A DNA stretch of 64,000 nt from assembly GCA_902494625.1 (NCBI GenBank), contig CABUUB010000002.1, positions 1 through 64,000 on the forward strand, written 5' to 3'. The position numbers were made by a program, and so were the translations under genes. This DNA is from an uncultured Collinsella sp. (GTDB lineage Bacteria > Actinomycetota > Coriobacteriia > Coriobacteriales > Coriobacteriaceae). This document shows, piece by piece, positions 1 through 7,728 of this stretch; positions within the stretch are counted from its first letter, which is position 1; every line of letters begins with the position of its first letter. The notes under the pieces are model-generated. The model was not told the origin of the DNA. It saw nothing but the letters and a program-made list of their open reading frames with translations, and did no database searches.

Positions 1-743
1 GACAGCAGCTTGACGTCGAAGGTGCGGTTGGCAAACCAGATATGCTCGCCGTTGGAGAAGTACGCACCGGCGCCACCGAGGGTCAGCAGCACGTTCTTGG
101 CGCCCTTGTCGTGCAGCTCGGCCATCGCGCCCTTAACGGACTCGTCGTCGCCACCGCTCACCTTAATGCCAAAGATGTCGAGCAGCTCATCGTCATTGGG
201 CTTGATCAGCAGCGGCTCCATGGCAATGAGGTCTGCCAGCTGATGGCTCGAGATGTCGAGGACGAACTCGGCCCCCTTGGCCTTGACGCGGCGCAGGACC
301 TCGGCCAGGAAGCCCTCGGAAGTGTTGGGAGGCAGCGAGCCGCTGATGACCAGGCAAGTCATGTCATCGAGCGAATCGATGAGCTCAAACATCTCCCGCT
401 CGTTGGCCTCGTTGATGGCGGCACCGGCGTTGACCATGTTGTACTCGGTGTCGGGTCCGGCATTGAGGAACACGTTGACGCGCGTGATGCCGTCGGTCCA
501 CACGGGCTTGACGGGCACGCCCAGGGCCTCGGCGCCCTTAACGATAAACTCGCCCGAGAAGCCGGCGAAAAAGCCCAGGATCGTGGTGTCGACACCGTAG
601 TGATCGAGGGTGAACGAGACGTTGAGACCCTTGCCGTTGGGCGTGTAGACGGCGTTACGGGTACGCGTGACGGTGTTGGCAGCAAGGCCGTCGCAGGCGA
701 TGTTGTAGTCAATGGCGGGATTTGCAGTGAGCGTGTAAATCAT
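1..743 (-). CDS. fruK: 1-phosphofructokinase (PfkB family), 3' end cut by the window edge
   Basis: The frame starts with ATG at 743 behind a good AAAGGA ribosome site and runs off the left edge after about 247 codons, so the C-terminal catalytic GAGD-type motif is not visible. It begins MIYTLTANPAIDYN and has the PfkB sugar-binding stretch NGKGLNVS and later SGSLPPN, as in fructose-1-phosphate and tagatose-6-phosphate kinases. The expected reaction is ATP-dependent phosphorylation of fructose 1-phosphate to fructose 1,6-bisphosphate in the cytoplasm. It is a clear paralogue of the kinase just upstream (933-1865), separated from it by a strong terminator, so it may have its own promoter. The family is certain; the exact hexose phosphate is inferred from the PTS context. 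Confidence 0.9.
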   Translation of the reverse strand, partial: MIYTLTANPAIDYNIACDGLAANTVTRTRNAVYTPNGKGLNVSFTLDHYGVDTTILGFFAGFSGEFIVKGAEALGVPVKPVWTDGITRVNVFLNAGPDTEYNMVNAGAAINEANEREMFELIDSLDDMTCLVISGSLPPNTSEGFLAEVLRRVKAKGAEFVLDISSHQLADLIAMEPLLIKPNDDELLDIFGIKVSGGDDESVKGAMAELHDKGAKNVLLTLGGAGAYFSNGEHIWFANRTFDVKLL

Positions 744-870
744 GAATGTTCCTTTCACGAAGTAACGTGTTGATGAAAGTATATTCCACCCATCGGTAAA
801 AGGCTAGGACAACTCGGTGAACGGTGTGGAAGCGATGAAGTACGGCAGGACACCTCTCCCCCATGGCCGA

Positions 871-904
871 ACAAAAAAGGCGCCCCGGCCGAAACCGGGG
901 CGCC
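871..904 (-). terminator. Intrinsic terminator after the second 1-phosphofructokinase gene
   Basis: On the minus strand a 10-bp perfect GC-rich stem (GGCGCCCCGG with CCGGGGCGCC, loop of six bases) is followed by a run of six T. It lies about 30 bp after the stop at 933 and separates the two kinase genes. Confidence 0.9.
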
Positions 905-932
905 GCATGCGCACGAATATGTCGCGTATCGA

Positions 933-1865
933 TTACTGGCGATCGAGCTTGCGGACAGCAACGCGCTTGCTGTACTCGTCAACGTGACCGAAGTCGCCAA
1001 TGCCCACGGACTCGGCAACGTTAGCACCGGTGGCCATAGCGAGCTTCATGGCCTCCTCGACGTTGTCGCGATCCCTGTACCACTTGTGCAGGAATGCAGC
1101 GAGGGTGCAGTCGCCGGCGCAGACGGAAGAGACCAGCTTGATGTTGAACTCACGCTTGGCGTACCAGATGTCCTCGCCGTTGGAGAAGTAAGCGTCGCCG
1201 CGGCTGCCACGGGTGAGCAGCACGTTCTGGACGCCGGCGTCGTGGGCGAGCTTCATGGCAACGCGAACCTCGTCATCGGTGTCGACCGGCACGCCGAAGA
1301 TGGCCTTCATCTCGTGATGGTTCGGCTTGATGAGCAGCGGCTTCTTGTGAGCGAGCTCCTTGAGCTTGTCGGAGGACAGGTCCAGGACGACGTCAGCACC
1401 ACGGGCCTGAGCGTGCTCCATGACCTGAGCCAGGAAGTCGGGCGTAGCTTTGGGAGGCACGGAACCAGAGACGATCAGGCACTCAAGATCGCCCGCGGTG
1501 TCCAGGATGTTGTAGAGCTCCTCCTGGTGCTGCGGCGTAATAGGAGCACCGGGGTTGAGGATGCCGTACTCGTGCTGGCCATCGTTGACGTAGGTGTTGA
1601 TACGCGTGATGCCGTCGGTCCAGACCGGGCGGCACAGGCAACCCAGGTTCATGACCTCCTCGACGATGAACTTGCCCGTGAAGCCAGCGAAGAAGCCGAG
1701 CGCGACGGTGTCGACGCCCATCTTCTTAAAGGCGAAGGACACGTCGAGGCCCTTGCCGTTGGCCGTGTAGCTGGCCGAGCCGGTGCGGACGTTCTCGTCG
1801 GGCTCGAGCGGAGAGCTCGAAACCGTCATGTCGACAGCCGGGTTAGCGGTTAGCGTGTAGAACAT
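933..1865 (-). CDS. fruK: 1-phosphofructokinase / hexose-phosphate kinase (PfkB family)
   Basis: This 310-residue protein has the normal length for FruK/LacC-type PfkB kinases. It begins MFYTLTANPAVDM, has NGKGLDVS at 37-44 and SGSVPPK near 133-139, and ends with the catalytic loop CAGDC at 249-253, where Asp252 is the predicted base. Most relatives read GAGDS there, so both flanking small residues are replaced by Cys. The gene lies 74 bp downstream of ptsI with an AGGGGGT ribosome site and ends in a strong terminator. It probably converts the fructose 1-phosphate made by the fruA transporter to fructose 1,6-bisphosphate. A tagatose 6-phosphate role cannot be excluded from sequence. Confidence 0.92.
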   Translation of the reverse strand: MFYTLTANPAVDMTVSSSPLEPDENVRTGSASYTANGKGLDVSFAFKKMGVDTVALGFFAGFTGKFIVEEVMNLGCLCRPVWTDGITRINTYVNDGQHEYGILNPGAPITPQHQEELYNILDTAGDLECLIVSGSVPPKATPDFLAQVMEHAQARGADVVLDLSSDKLKELAHKKPLLIKPNHHEMKAIFGVPVDTDDEVRVAMKLAHDAGVQNVLLTRGSRGDAYFSNGEDIWYAKREFNIKLVSSVCAGDCTLAAFLHKWYRDRDNVEEAMKLAMATGANVAESVGIGDFGHVDEYSKRVAVRKLDRQ

Positions 1866-1939
1866 TTACAGTACCCCCTGTATATGTGAGGGCCGCGTGA
1901 TTGGCCCATTCCAACCACGCGGTTACCTCTGATACCAAA

Positions 1940-3643
1940 TTAGCGAGCTGCGGACTCGAGCAGCGCCTTGACCTCGGCGGCAGTGTTGCAGGCGAGTGCC
2001 TTCTCGGCGAGCTCGTCGCACTCGGCCTTGGTCCACTGGCTGATGGTCTTGCGGGCGCGCAGGATGGACGGAGCGCTCATCGAGAACTCCTCCAGGCCCC
2101 AGCTGATCAGCAGCGGCTCAAGCAGCGGATCGGCAGCGGCCTCGCCGCACATACCGACCATGATGCCGGCCTTCACGCCGCTCTCGATGATGTTCTTGAG
2201 CGAGCGGAGCACGGCGGGATAGTACACCTGGTACAGGTTGGAGATGGTGTCGTTGCCACGGTCGGCGCACATGGTGTAGCCGATCAGGTCGTTGGTGCCG
2301 ATGGAGAAGAAGTCGGCGACCTCGGCCAGGCGGTCAGCGAGCAGCGAAGCGGCGGGCGTCTCGACCATGATGCCGACCTCGATGTTCTCGTTGAACTTGC
2401 GGCCCTCTTCGGTCAGCTCGGCCTTGCACTGCTCGACGAGCTCCTTGACGGCCACGACCTCCTCGACGCAAGTGACGAGCGGGATCATGATCTTGACGTC
2501 ACCAAAGGCGCTGGCGCGCAGCAGGGCGCGGAGCTGGACCTTGTACTGGTCGGGGTTGGCGAGGCAGTAACGCACGGCGCGGAAGCCCATGAAGGGGTTG
2601 TCTTCCTTGACCATGTGCAGGTACGGGATCTCCTTGTCGCCACCCACATCGAGCGTACGGATGATGACCGGAGCGCCCTTGAGCGCGCTAGCGACCTTGC
2701 GGTAGGCGTTGAACTGCTCCTCCTCGGAAGGAAGCTCAGCAGAGTCCATGAACAGGAACTCGGAGCGGAACAGACCAATAGCCTCGGCATCGTGATCGAG
2801 CGCGTTGGGCACGTCATCGGGGTTACCGATGTTGCAGGCGATGATCTTCTTGATGCCATCGGCAGTCACAGAAGGCTTGCCGCGGAAGGCCTCGAGGGCT
2901 GCCTTCTCGGCAGCGAAGGCCTCGGCCTTGGCGGTGTAGGCAGCGAGCGTCTCCTCGTCGGGATCGGCCTCGACAACACCCTTGCCACCGTCGACGACGA
3001 CGGTCATGCCGTTGCGAAGCGCGGTGCAGCTGTTAGAGACCGAAAGGACAGCCGGAATCTCAAGGGCGCGCGCAATGATCGCGGAGTGCGACGTGCGGCC
3101 ACCGGTCTCGGTGACGATACCGGCAACGTGGGCCTTATCGATCGTGGCGGTCATGGACGGCGTGAGGTCGTGCACGACAACGACGGTGTTCTCAGGCAGG
3201 ACGGAGAGGTCGACGACCTCCTTGCCCAGCAGCTCGGCCAGAATACCGGTGCGGATGTCGGCGATGTCGGCCGCGCGCAGACGGAACATCTCGTCGTCCA
3301 TGGACAGGAACATGTTCTCGAACATGGTCGAGGTGTCCATGAGCGCCTGCTCGGCGCAGGTACCGCCGTCAATGGCGGCGTTGATGGCGTCGGTCATGCC
3401 CGGGTCCTGAGCCAGGACAATGTGTCCGCTCATGATCTCGGCCTCGGCCTCGCCCACCGTCTCCTTCATGTGGTCGGCCTGAGCCTGGGTCTTCTCGCAG
3501 AAGACCGAAAGAGCGGACTGATAGCGCTCCTTCTCTGCTGCCGAATCAGCAACCTCGTGCGGCTCAAACGTCAAGTCGGGATCGACGGCGACCATGACGG
3601 TGCCGATACCGATGCCCTCGGAAGCGTTGACTCCCTGATACAT
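1940..3643 (-). CDS. ptsI: PTS enzyme I, phosphoenolpyruvate-protein phosphotransferase
   Basis: This is the general energy-coupling protein of the sugar phosphotransferase system. It takes phosphate from phosphoenolpyruvate on an active-site His and passes it to HPr. The N-terminal half has the phospho-His segment GGRTSHSAIIAR. The C-terminal PEP-binding barrel shows GFRAVRYCL, the SIGTNDL stretch and GMCGEAA. I chose the ATG at 3643 (MYQGVNASEG, 567 residues). The GGAGAGAGGA ribosome site lies about six bases before it, while the ATG two codons earlier (3649) is too close to that site. ptsH is immediately upstream, with an attenuator-like hairpin between them, and fruK follows. Confidence 0.96.
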   Translation of the reverse strand: MYQGVNASEGIGIGTVMVAVDPDLTFEPHEVADSAAEKERYQSALSVFCEKTQAQADHMKETVGEAEAEIMSGHIVLAQDPGMTDAINAAIDGGTCAEQALMDTSTMFENMFLSMDDEMFRLRAADIADIRTGILAELLGKEVVDLSVLPENTVVVVHDLTPSMTATIDKAHVAGIVTETGGRTSHSAIIARALEIPAVLSVSNSCTALRNGMTVVVDGGKGVVEADPDEETLAAYTAKAEAFAAEKAALEAFRGKPSVTADGIKKIIACNIGNPDDVPNALDHDAEAIGLFRSEFLFMDSAELPSEEEQFNAYRKVASALKGAPVIIRTLDVGGDKEIPYLHMVKEDNPFMGFRAVRYCLANPDQYKVQLRALLRASAFGDVKIMIPLVTCVEEVVAVKELVEQCKAELTEEGRKFNENIEVGIMVETPAASLLADRLAEVADFFSIGTNDLIGYTMCADRGNDTISNLYQVYYPAVLRSLKNIIESGVKAGIMVGMCGEAAADPLLEPLLISWGLEEFSMSAPSILRARKTISQWTKAECDELAEKALACNTAAEVKALLESAAR

Positions 3644-3693
3644 TCCCATTCCTCTCTCCGTGTCATGTGATAAAGCGTTTTGCCATATCCATG

Positions 3694-3731
3694 ACAAAAG
3701 AGCGCAGCTACCTTACAACAGGTCACTGCGC
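3694..3731 (-). terminator. Attenuator-like hairpin between ptsH and ptsI
   Basis: On the minus strand GCGCAG and CTGCGC (3726-3731 and 3702-3707) form a stem enclosing an inner ACCT/AGGT stem, followed by TCTTTTGT. It has intrinsic-terminator form but a short T tract. It lies inside the ptsH-ptsI gap, so partial termination is plausible. Confidence 0.55.
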
Positions 3732-3776
3732 CCCCAAATATGAACTTAGTTGTTCAACATGCGACCCGTTTGAGTT

Positions 3777-4040
3777 CTACTCGCCAAGACCGCTCTTGAT
3801 GAGCTCGATGGCAGCAGCCAGAGCCTCGGCCTCGTCAGCGCCGTCGCACTTGACCTCGACCTCGGTACCGCAGGGGATACCAGCAGCCATGAGTGCCATC
3901 GGGGACTTGCCGTTGACCTCCTTCTCGGGGGTGACGACCGTCACGTCACAGGCGTACTTGCCCATGGTGGAGGCGAACAGACCAGCCGGACGCATGTGCA
4001 GACCCTGAGGATTAACGAGGGTAGCCTTCTCAGAAACCAT
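3777..4040 (-). CDS. ptsH: Phosphocarrier protein HPr
   Basis: This 87-residue protein has the standard HPr length. The phosphorylated His lies in the signature GLHMRPAG (His15), which accepts phosphate from enzyme I and hands it to the EIIA domain of sugar transporters. The segment NGKSPMALM carries a Ser at the usual position 46. In Firmicutes this Ser is the target of HPr kinase, but no such kinase is in the window. An AAAAGGAG ribosome site precedes the ATG. ptsI follows after 133 bp and fruA lies upstream beyond a terminator and a 500-bp intergenic stretch, so ptsH probably starts its own transcript. Confidence 0.97.
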   Translation of the reverse strand: MVSEKATLVNPQGLHMRPAGLFASTMGKYACDVTVVTPEKEVNGKSPMALMAAGIPCGTEVEVKCDGADEAEALAAAIELIKSGLGE

Positions 4041-4178
4041 AGTTGACTCCTTTTTTGTGTTTAACCCCTGTCATGCATGTGGCAGGAGTCAGATTCACGA
4101 CGTTGTTTATATTAACTCACATCAAACGGTTTTTCATTATGTTTCGCACGAATTGTTGGACAGATGTCGTTCCTGTAC

Positions 4179-4307
4179 GCTTGCCTGCCGGGCGGGGCGG
4201 TTAAGTTTGCTGCTCTACAGTCCTGCGCAAGACGAAAAGCACATTAAGTGCTTTCCTTTGCGTGCGGAACTCGCGACAAACTTAACCGCCCCGCCCGGCA
4301 GGCAAGC
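4179..4307. repeat. 129-bp palindromic element with perfect 31-bp arms
   Basis: Bases 4179-4209 and 4277-4307 are exact reverse complements over 31 bp; the arm centre reads CCGGGCGGGGCGG. The 67-bp interior holds nested smaller inverted repeats: CGCAA at 4226-4230 with TTGCG at 4258-4262, and AAAGCAC at 4236-4242 with GTGCTTT at 4248-4254. There is no reading frame of interest and no T tract. It lies about 140 bp upstream of the ptsH start in the 520-bp gap between ptsH and fruA. It could be a MITE-like insertion or a structured leader or cruciform. Confidence 0.8.
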
Positions 4308-4403
4308 TACGGAAACTCGGTCGGCTCAGAGCAATATCGTGCGAACGGAATTCTGGCTGAGGATCTGTTCGCGACAAAGACTCAATGGGCAGTTCCCTCT
4401 ATG

Positions 4404-4490
4404 CCCTTCTGGAAGTTGCGGTGAAATAGGGACTGATTTTGCGGTTGAAACGTTTAAACAGTCCCTATTTCAACGCACCTTACAGAAGGG
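4404..4490. repeat. Second inverted repeat in the ptsH-fruA gap, 32-bp arms
   Basis: Arms 4404-4435 and 4459-4490 match in 29 of 32 positions. The inner 14 bp (TGAAATAGGGACTG) match exactly and enclose a 23-base loop. The arm carries GGGACTG, reminiscent of the GGGGAC-bearing hairpins elsewhere in the window. The element ends just before the fruA terminator. The rest of the 4050-4566 gap shows nothing gene-like. Confidence 0.75.
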
Positions 4491-4494
4491 AGTG

Positions 4495-4532
4495 AAAAAA
4501 GGCGGGGGCTCCGAGTGGAGTCCTCGCCTTTG
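4495..4532 (-). terminator. Intrinsic terminator of fruA
   Basis: On the minus strand AAAGGCG is paired with CGCCTTT, with extra GC pairs inside, and a six-T tract follows. It lies about 35 bp after the fruA stop. Confidence 0.88.
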
Positions 4533-4566
4533 TTACAGGGGGCGATGGTATTCGCGTGTTGCGGGG

Positions 4567-6570
4567 TTAGACCAGGCGGGCGTTGATCGTCTTGGCGATC
4601 TCGGCGGCGTCGGTGGAACCCTTGACAGTGGCACGGAAGTCCTCGTCCATGAGCGCCTCGGCGACCTTGGACAGGATCTTGAGGTGCGTGGTGCCGGCCT
4701 GGGCACCGGGGATGAGCAGAGCGATAGCCACATTGACGGGAGCGCCGTCCATGGTGTCCCAACCGGTCACACCGGACTCGTCCTTGACGACGATGACGGC
4801 AGCCTCGGTAATGGCGTCGGACTTGGCATGCGGGATGGCGAAGCCCTCCATCATGCCCGTGGTGCCCTCGGCCTCGCGGGCCAGGAAGGCGTTCATCACG
4901 GCGTCGGCGTCGCTTGCGATACCGGCCTTGACGGCCTGGTTGGAAACGAAGCTCAGAGCCTCGTCACGAGAAGCGAAGTCCTCGGCGACAAAGACGTTCT
5001 CGACCTTCACGAAGTCGACAGCCTCGGCCTTGGGGGCCTCGACGGGAGCGGCCTTGGGAGCCTCAACCGGCTTGGCTGCAGGAGCGGCCTTCTGGTTCTT
5101 CTCGAAGTCGTACTTCTTGAAGGCCACGAACAGGATGCCACCGACAACAGCGCCGATGAGGATCGCGAGGACCCAAAGCGGACCGTTCTCGACAACGGGC
5201 AGGACCAGGAAGCCACCGTGAGGCGCCGGATCGTGAACGTTGAACATAATGGTCAGGATCGAAGCGATAGAGGAGCCGAGCATCATGATGGGCATGACGG
5301 GCCAGATGTTCTTGGTCATGAACGGAATGGCGCCCTCGGTGATGTGGGTGCATCCAAGGATGAGGTTGACGACACCGGCGTCGTGATCCTCCTGGCTGAA
5401 GTACTTCTTGCCGACAACGACGGCAAAGGTGGTGATCAGCGGCGGAACGATGCAGGCGGCGGAGACGGCAGCCATGAAGTTGGTGCCGAAGTTGTAGGTA
5501 TCGGTGCCAACACCGGCGGCCAGAGCCTCGGTGAGCATAGCGGTACCGGTGACGTAAGCAGCCTTGTTGACCGGGCCGCCCATGTCAAAGGCGCACATGC
5601 AGCCAATGGCAAGACCCAGGACAACGGCGCCAGAGGCGGACAGGCCCTTGAGGAAGTCCATCATGGCGGTGTTGATGGCAGCCATGGGGCCGGAAATGCC
5701 GAGCATGACCAGGCCGACGATAGCCGTCGAGAACAGCGGGTACAGGAAGATAGCCTTGAGGCCGTCCAGATTCTTGGGCAGACCGGCAAAGACCTTCTCG
5801 AGCAGCAAGATGACATAGCCGGCAAGGAAGCCGCCGACGATGCCGCCCAGGAAGCCGAAGCCCACGCCGGCGCCACCGGCATCGATCATGCCGGTCTCGG
5901 CGTTAACAGGCAGGCCCTGGATGGCGATCATACCGGCAACAAAGCCGGGGACGAGCGCCGGGCGCTTGCCGATGGATTCGGCGATGTAGGCGGAAAGCAC
6001 CGGAACCATAAGGTTCATGGCGATGCCGCCGATGATCTTGAGCATCGCAGCAAAGCTGTTGTAGTCAGACGCCGTCGAATCGAAGGACGTAATGCCCCAC
6101 AGGAACGAGACAGCGGTCAGAACACCACCAGCAACAACGAAGACCAGCATGTGGCTGACGCCGTTCATGAGGTGCTTGTAGATGACGTGGCCGATGGACT
6201 CCTTCTCCTCGACCTCATCCTCGACATCGGCAGTGGCTGCAACCGTGCTGTCGCCCTTGGCGGCGAGCGCGCGGTCAATCAGCTTACCGGCGGCCTCAAC
6301 GGACAGGGCCTTGGAAACACCAACGGAAACCATGGGCTTACCGGCGAAACGCTCAGCCTGGACATCCTTGTCGGCTGCGACGACGACGGCCTTGGCACCA
6401 GCGATCTCACTCTTGGTGAGCTCGTTCTCGACACCGACCTGGCCATGAGTCTCGACCTTAATGGTCAGACCGCGCTCGGCAGCTGCCTTCTCCAGCGCTT
6501 CCTTCGCCATGAAGGTGTGCGCAATGCCGGTCGGGCAACCGGTGGCGGCGATGATGTCAAACTTAGCCAT
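4567..6570 (-). CDS. fruA: Fructose-type PTS transporter, EIIB-EIIC-EIIA in one chain
   Basis: This membrane permease imports a hexose while phosphorylating it, normally fructose to fructose 1-phosphate. The 667-residue chain is ordered B-C-A. The N-terminal EIIB has the phospho-Cys motif AATGCPTGIAHTF (Cys12). A hydrophobic EIIC with repeated Gly/Ala-rich membrane segments fills roughly residues 130-480. An Ala/Pro/Lys linker follows, then a C-terminal EIIA with the phospho-His segment FAIPHAKSDA. The ATG at 6570 was chosen for its GAAGGAGGG site and because EIIB starts there; the open frame extends further upstream without homology. ptsH, ptsI and fruK downstream complete the pathway, and the divergent RpiR protein is the likely regulator. 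Confidence 0.95.
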   Translation of the reverse strand: MAKFDIIAATGCPTGIAHTFMAKEALEKAAAERGLTIKVETHGQVGVENELTKSEIAGAKAVVVAADKDVQAERFAGKPMVSVGVSKALSVEAAGKLIDRALAAKGDSTVAATADVEDEVEEKESIGHVIYKHLMNGVSHMLVFVVAGGVLTAVSFLWGITSFDSTASDYNSFAAMLKIIGGIAMNLMVPVLSAYIAESIGKRPALVPGFVAGMIAIQGLPVNAETGMIDAGGAGVGFGFLGGIVGGFLAGYVILLLEKVFAGLPKNLDGLKAIFLYPLFSTAIVGLVMLGISGPMAAINTAMMDFLKGLSASGAVVLGLAIGCMCAFDMGGPVNKAAYVTGTAMLTEALAAGVGTDTYNFGTNFMAAVSAACIVPPLITTFAVVVGKKYFSQEDHDAGVVNLILGCTHITEGAIPFMTKNIWPVMPIMMLGSSIASILTIMFNVHDPAPHGGFLVLPVVENGPLWVLAILIGAVVGGILFVAFKKYDFEKNQKAAPAAKPVEAPKAAPVEAPKAEAVDFVKVENVFVAEDFASRDEALSFVSNQAVKAGIASDADAVMNAFLAREAEGTTGMMEGFAIPHAKSDAITEAAVIVVKDESGVTGWDTMDGAPVNVAIALLIPGAQAGTTHLKILSKVAEALMDEDFRATVKGSTDAAEIAKTINARLV

Positions 6571-6590
6571 GTGTCCCTCCTTCTTGAGTA

Positions 6591-6636
6591 CAGCGCCCGC
6601 GGGCGCTCCCCTACACGCGCTTCGATGCGCGTTTTT
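6591..6636. promoter_or_regulatory. fruA leader hairpins, one resembling a plus-strand terminator
   Basis: A perfect 16-bp palindrome AGCGCCCGCGGGCGCT lies at 6591-6606. Next to it ACGCGC (6615-6620) pairs with GCGCGT (6627-6632), followed by TTTT on the plus strand. Both would lie in the fruA 5' leader. Read on the plus strand, the second looks like a short intrinsic terminator antisense to that leader. Confidence 0.4.
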
Positions 6637-6697
6637 CCACAACTGAAAGATACCAACCTACCGTCCGCGTGAGAAGAGGCAAGGTGCAATTCTCCGG

Positions 6698-6741
6698 TGA
6701 AAGGTTCTTTCATAACCGTAAACGGTAGGTGAAAGTTTACC
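6698..6741. promoter_or_regulatory. Palindrome cluster, candidate RpiR-type operators
   Basis: In the fruA/rpiR divergent gap three dyads follow each other: TGAAAG-GTT-CTTTCA (6698-6712), ACCGTAAACGGT (6715-6726) and an imperfect GGTGAAAGTTTACC (6728-6741). A TATACT -10-like box for the regulator lies at 6789-6794. The position suits control of both divergent genes; binding is inferred. Confidence 0.45.
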
Positions 6742-6842
6742 ATCAACACTTGAAACGGCAAGGTGTATCTTGTAATTGGAAATGCCCGTATACTATGGCA
6801 TTGCAAATCAAATTGGATTTTCATGCCAACGAGGAGCCATCC

Positions 6843-7700
6843 ATGACCGATAGTAGCAAGAGCGCACTTTCCCTCATAAGCACCCATCAGGGATACAGCG
6901 AGTCCGAGCAGCGCATTGTCGACTATATATTGGAGCACCAGTCCGAGGCGCCGCGCCTCACGGCCGCTCAGCTCTCACGCGCCGCCGCCACGTCCGAGGC
7001 GACCGTTTCGCGCTTCTGCCGCAAGCTTGGCTTTGGTAGCTTCCGCAGCTTTCAGTTTTCGTTGGCGAGGGATTTGGAAAGCCAGCGTAACGAGGGCCTG
7101 ACTGACGAGGTCTCGCTCGACAATATGGAGCAGAGCCTCAAGAATATCCTGGCTGCCAAGGTGAGCGAGCTTAATGCGACCATCGACGGGATCGACCACG
7201 ATACGCTGGCGGCTGTTGTGCATGCCCTTAAGCATGCAGGGGTTATTGAGTTTGCAGCTGTGGGCAATACGAACGCGGTCGCGCTCGATGCGACGTTTAA
7301 GTTTTCGCAGCTGGGCCTGCGCTGCATGGCGAGCACCATTAGCGAGACATCAATCGGCTTTGCGCTCACGTTACGCCCGGGTGACGTCATCGTGCTTATC
7401 TCAAACTCCGGCAAATCGCGCCGATTGAATCGCATGGCAAAAGCGGCTCGCAACTGCGGCGCAACCGTAGTCGTCATCAGCAGTGACAGCAAATCCCCAC
7501 TCGCGCGCCTGGCAGACTACACTTTTAATACCGTCAACCACGAAGCGCTGCTGACGACAGGCGACTTTGCGTTCTCCAAGATCAGTGCCACGATGATCAT
7601 CGAAGTCATCTACAACTTCCTGCTGCCCGAGATTGAAGACGCGCGTGAGCATATCAGCTACTACGAGGAGCTCATCCAGCCGGATAAGGTCGTTGAGTAG
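6843..7700 (+). CDS. RpiR-family transcriptional regulator (HTH + SIS)
   Basis: This 285-residue protein has an N-terminal helix-turn-helix of the RpiR/HTH_6 type (SEQRIVDYILEH, then ATSEATVSRFCRKLGFGSFRSF) and a C-terminal SIS sugar-phosphate-binding domain (roughly residues 120-250, with VIVLISNSGKSRRLNR). RpiR proteins sense phosphosugars and control sugar catabolism genes. The ATG at 6843 has a GAGGAG site and fits the family N-terminus; the frame is open further upstream without homology. It is the only plus-strand gene of the region and is divergent from fruA, so it is probably the local regulator of the PTS genes. Whether it activates or represses is not visible. Confidence 0.9.
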   Translation: MTDSSKSALSLISTHQGYSESEQRIVDYILEHQSEAPRLTAAQLSRAAATSEATVSRFCRKLGFGSFRSFQFSLARDLESQRNEGLTDEVSLDNMEQSLKNILAAKVSELNATIDGIDHDTLAAVVHALKHAGVIEFAAVGNTNAVALDATFKFSQLGLRCMASTISETSIGFALTLRPGDVIVLISNSGKSRRLNRMAKAARNCGATVVVISSDSKSPLARLADYTFNTVNHEALLTTGDFAFSKISATMIIEVIYNFLLPEIEDAREHISYYEELIQPDKVVE

Positions 7701-7728
7701 GTAGATTGGGGAGCCGATAGACGCCCCT

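Noticed and set aside
4057..6672. A plus-strand open frame of 871 codons antisense to fruA.
   Set aside because: It is the mirror of the fruA coding sequence, with the composition expected of an antisense frame in GC-rich DNA, no ribosome site and no homology. Similar long antisense frames over ptsI, alaS and ileS were rejected for the same reason.
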